A stretch of DNA of 5,131 nt from Actinomycetes bacterium. Lineage in GTDB: Bacteria; Actinomycetota; Coriobacteriia; Coriobacteriales; Eggerthellaceae. The notes under the pieces were generated by a model that ran no database searches, had not been told where the DNA came from, and saw only the letters and a program-made list of their open reading frames with translations. Position numbers and translations under genes: made by a program. The stretch covers positions 1-5,131 of the forward strand of contig JAEZDJ010000051.1 in assembly GCA_023429565.1 (NCBI GenBank). The letters are read 5' to 3'. Position 1 is the first letter of the stretch, and each line of letters starts with the position of its first letter. Below are positions 4,824 to 5,131 of the stretch, in pieces.

Positions 4824-5131
4824 GCACAGCGGAGATGCTGGTCATGATTGCAGCAGGAGCGTTGGCAACACAGATCACGAGGTGGATGCCTTTCTTGGCA
4901 TTTCCCACCGCCGAGAAGACGCCGAGCGCAATCACCTACCTGGGCACCGTGCTGCCTGCCGCCCTATGGGGTCTGCTTGTCGTGTACTGCTTCCGCACAG
5001 GCGACCTTTTGACCGGCTATCACATGGCACCCGAGCTTTTCGCTGCCGCCGTGGTGGTGGGACTGCATCTCTGGAAGAGAAACATGTCGCTGTCGATGAT
5101 TGGAGGGACGCTGGTCTATCTGCTGCTGACC
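4820..5131 (+). CDS. azlD: AzlD-family exporter, small subunit, 3' end beyond window
   Basis: The open frame gives 104 codons with no stop before the window edge. AzlD proteins are usually about 100-110 residues, so nearly all of it is present. It is a small, very hydrophobic protein with about four membrane segments (roughly residues 5-17, 40-58, 70-84 and 90-104). The family pattern ITRWMPFLAF (19-28), the TR..PF motif near the N-terminus, is clear. It partners AzlC to form the amino-acid exporter and is needed for transport in characterised pairs. It overlaps the azlC stop by four bases. Nothing looks broken in the visible part. Confidence 0.9.
   Translation, partial: MSTAEMLVMIAAGALATQITRWMPFLAFPTAEKTPSAITYLGTVLPAALWGLLVVYCFRTGDLLTGYHMAPELFAAAVVVGLHLWKRNMSLSMIGGTLVYLLLT

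Overview
The window looks like chromosome from a moderately GC-rich bacterium. A member of the Actinomycetota, possibly class Coriobacteriia, is my best guess. It rests on the SecG sequence style (GKGTGISDM... then VEKNLDRIT), the codon use, and the IS1249-like transposase start. No species marker is present, so the assignment is tentative. It is mostly ordinary chromosomal sequence with one insertion-sequence edge and one compact regulator/exporter locus.

Layout, left to right. Positions 1-61 (minus) hold the first 20 codons of a transposase with a CPxCG zinc-finger start, cut by the window edge. Positions 62-290 are non-coding and carry the end of that element, including a 17-bp sequence present twice in direct orientation 90 bp apart. 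Positions 291-989 (minus) encode a HAD-superfamily hydrolase. Its start lies one base after the stop of a cation diffusion facilitator (CDF) metal exporter (991-1899, minus), so the two look like a translationally coupled pair. Upstream of them is a tRNA-Leu(GAG) gene (1997-2085, minus) with its own promoter and a strong intrinsic terminator. Next come secG (2153-2407, minus, TTG start) and a MocR-type GntR/aminotransferase regulator (2477-3922, minus). Divergent from the regulator is azlC (4038-4823, plus), overlapped by azlD (4820 to beyond the window end), together a two-part amino-acid exporter.

How the genes work together. The MocR regulator and azlCD share a 115-bp intergenic region containing five copies of the hexamer ATTGCA/TGCAAT arranged as overlapping palindromes. 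This strongly suggests that the PLP-binding regulator controls both itself and the exporter, perhaps by sensing the exported amino acid. secG followed by tRNA-Leu(GAG) repeats a gene order also known in Escherichia coli (secG-leuU). The CDF/HAD pair would link metal efflux with a small-molecule hydrolase of unknown substrate. I saw no CRISPR array, phage genes, toxin-antitoxin pair or clearly new system. The most interesting item is the MocR-azlCD module with its operator array and its atypical PLP pocket.
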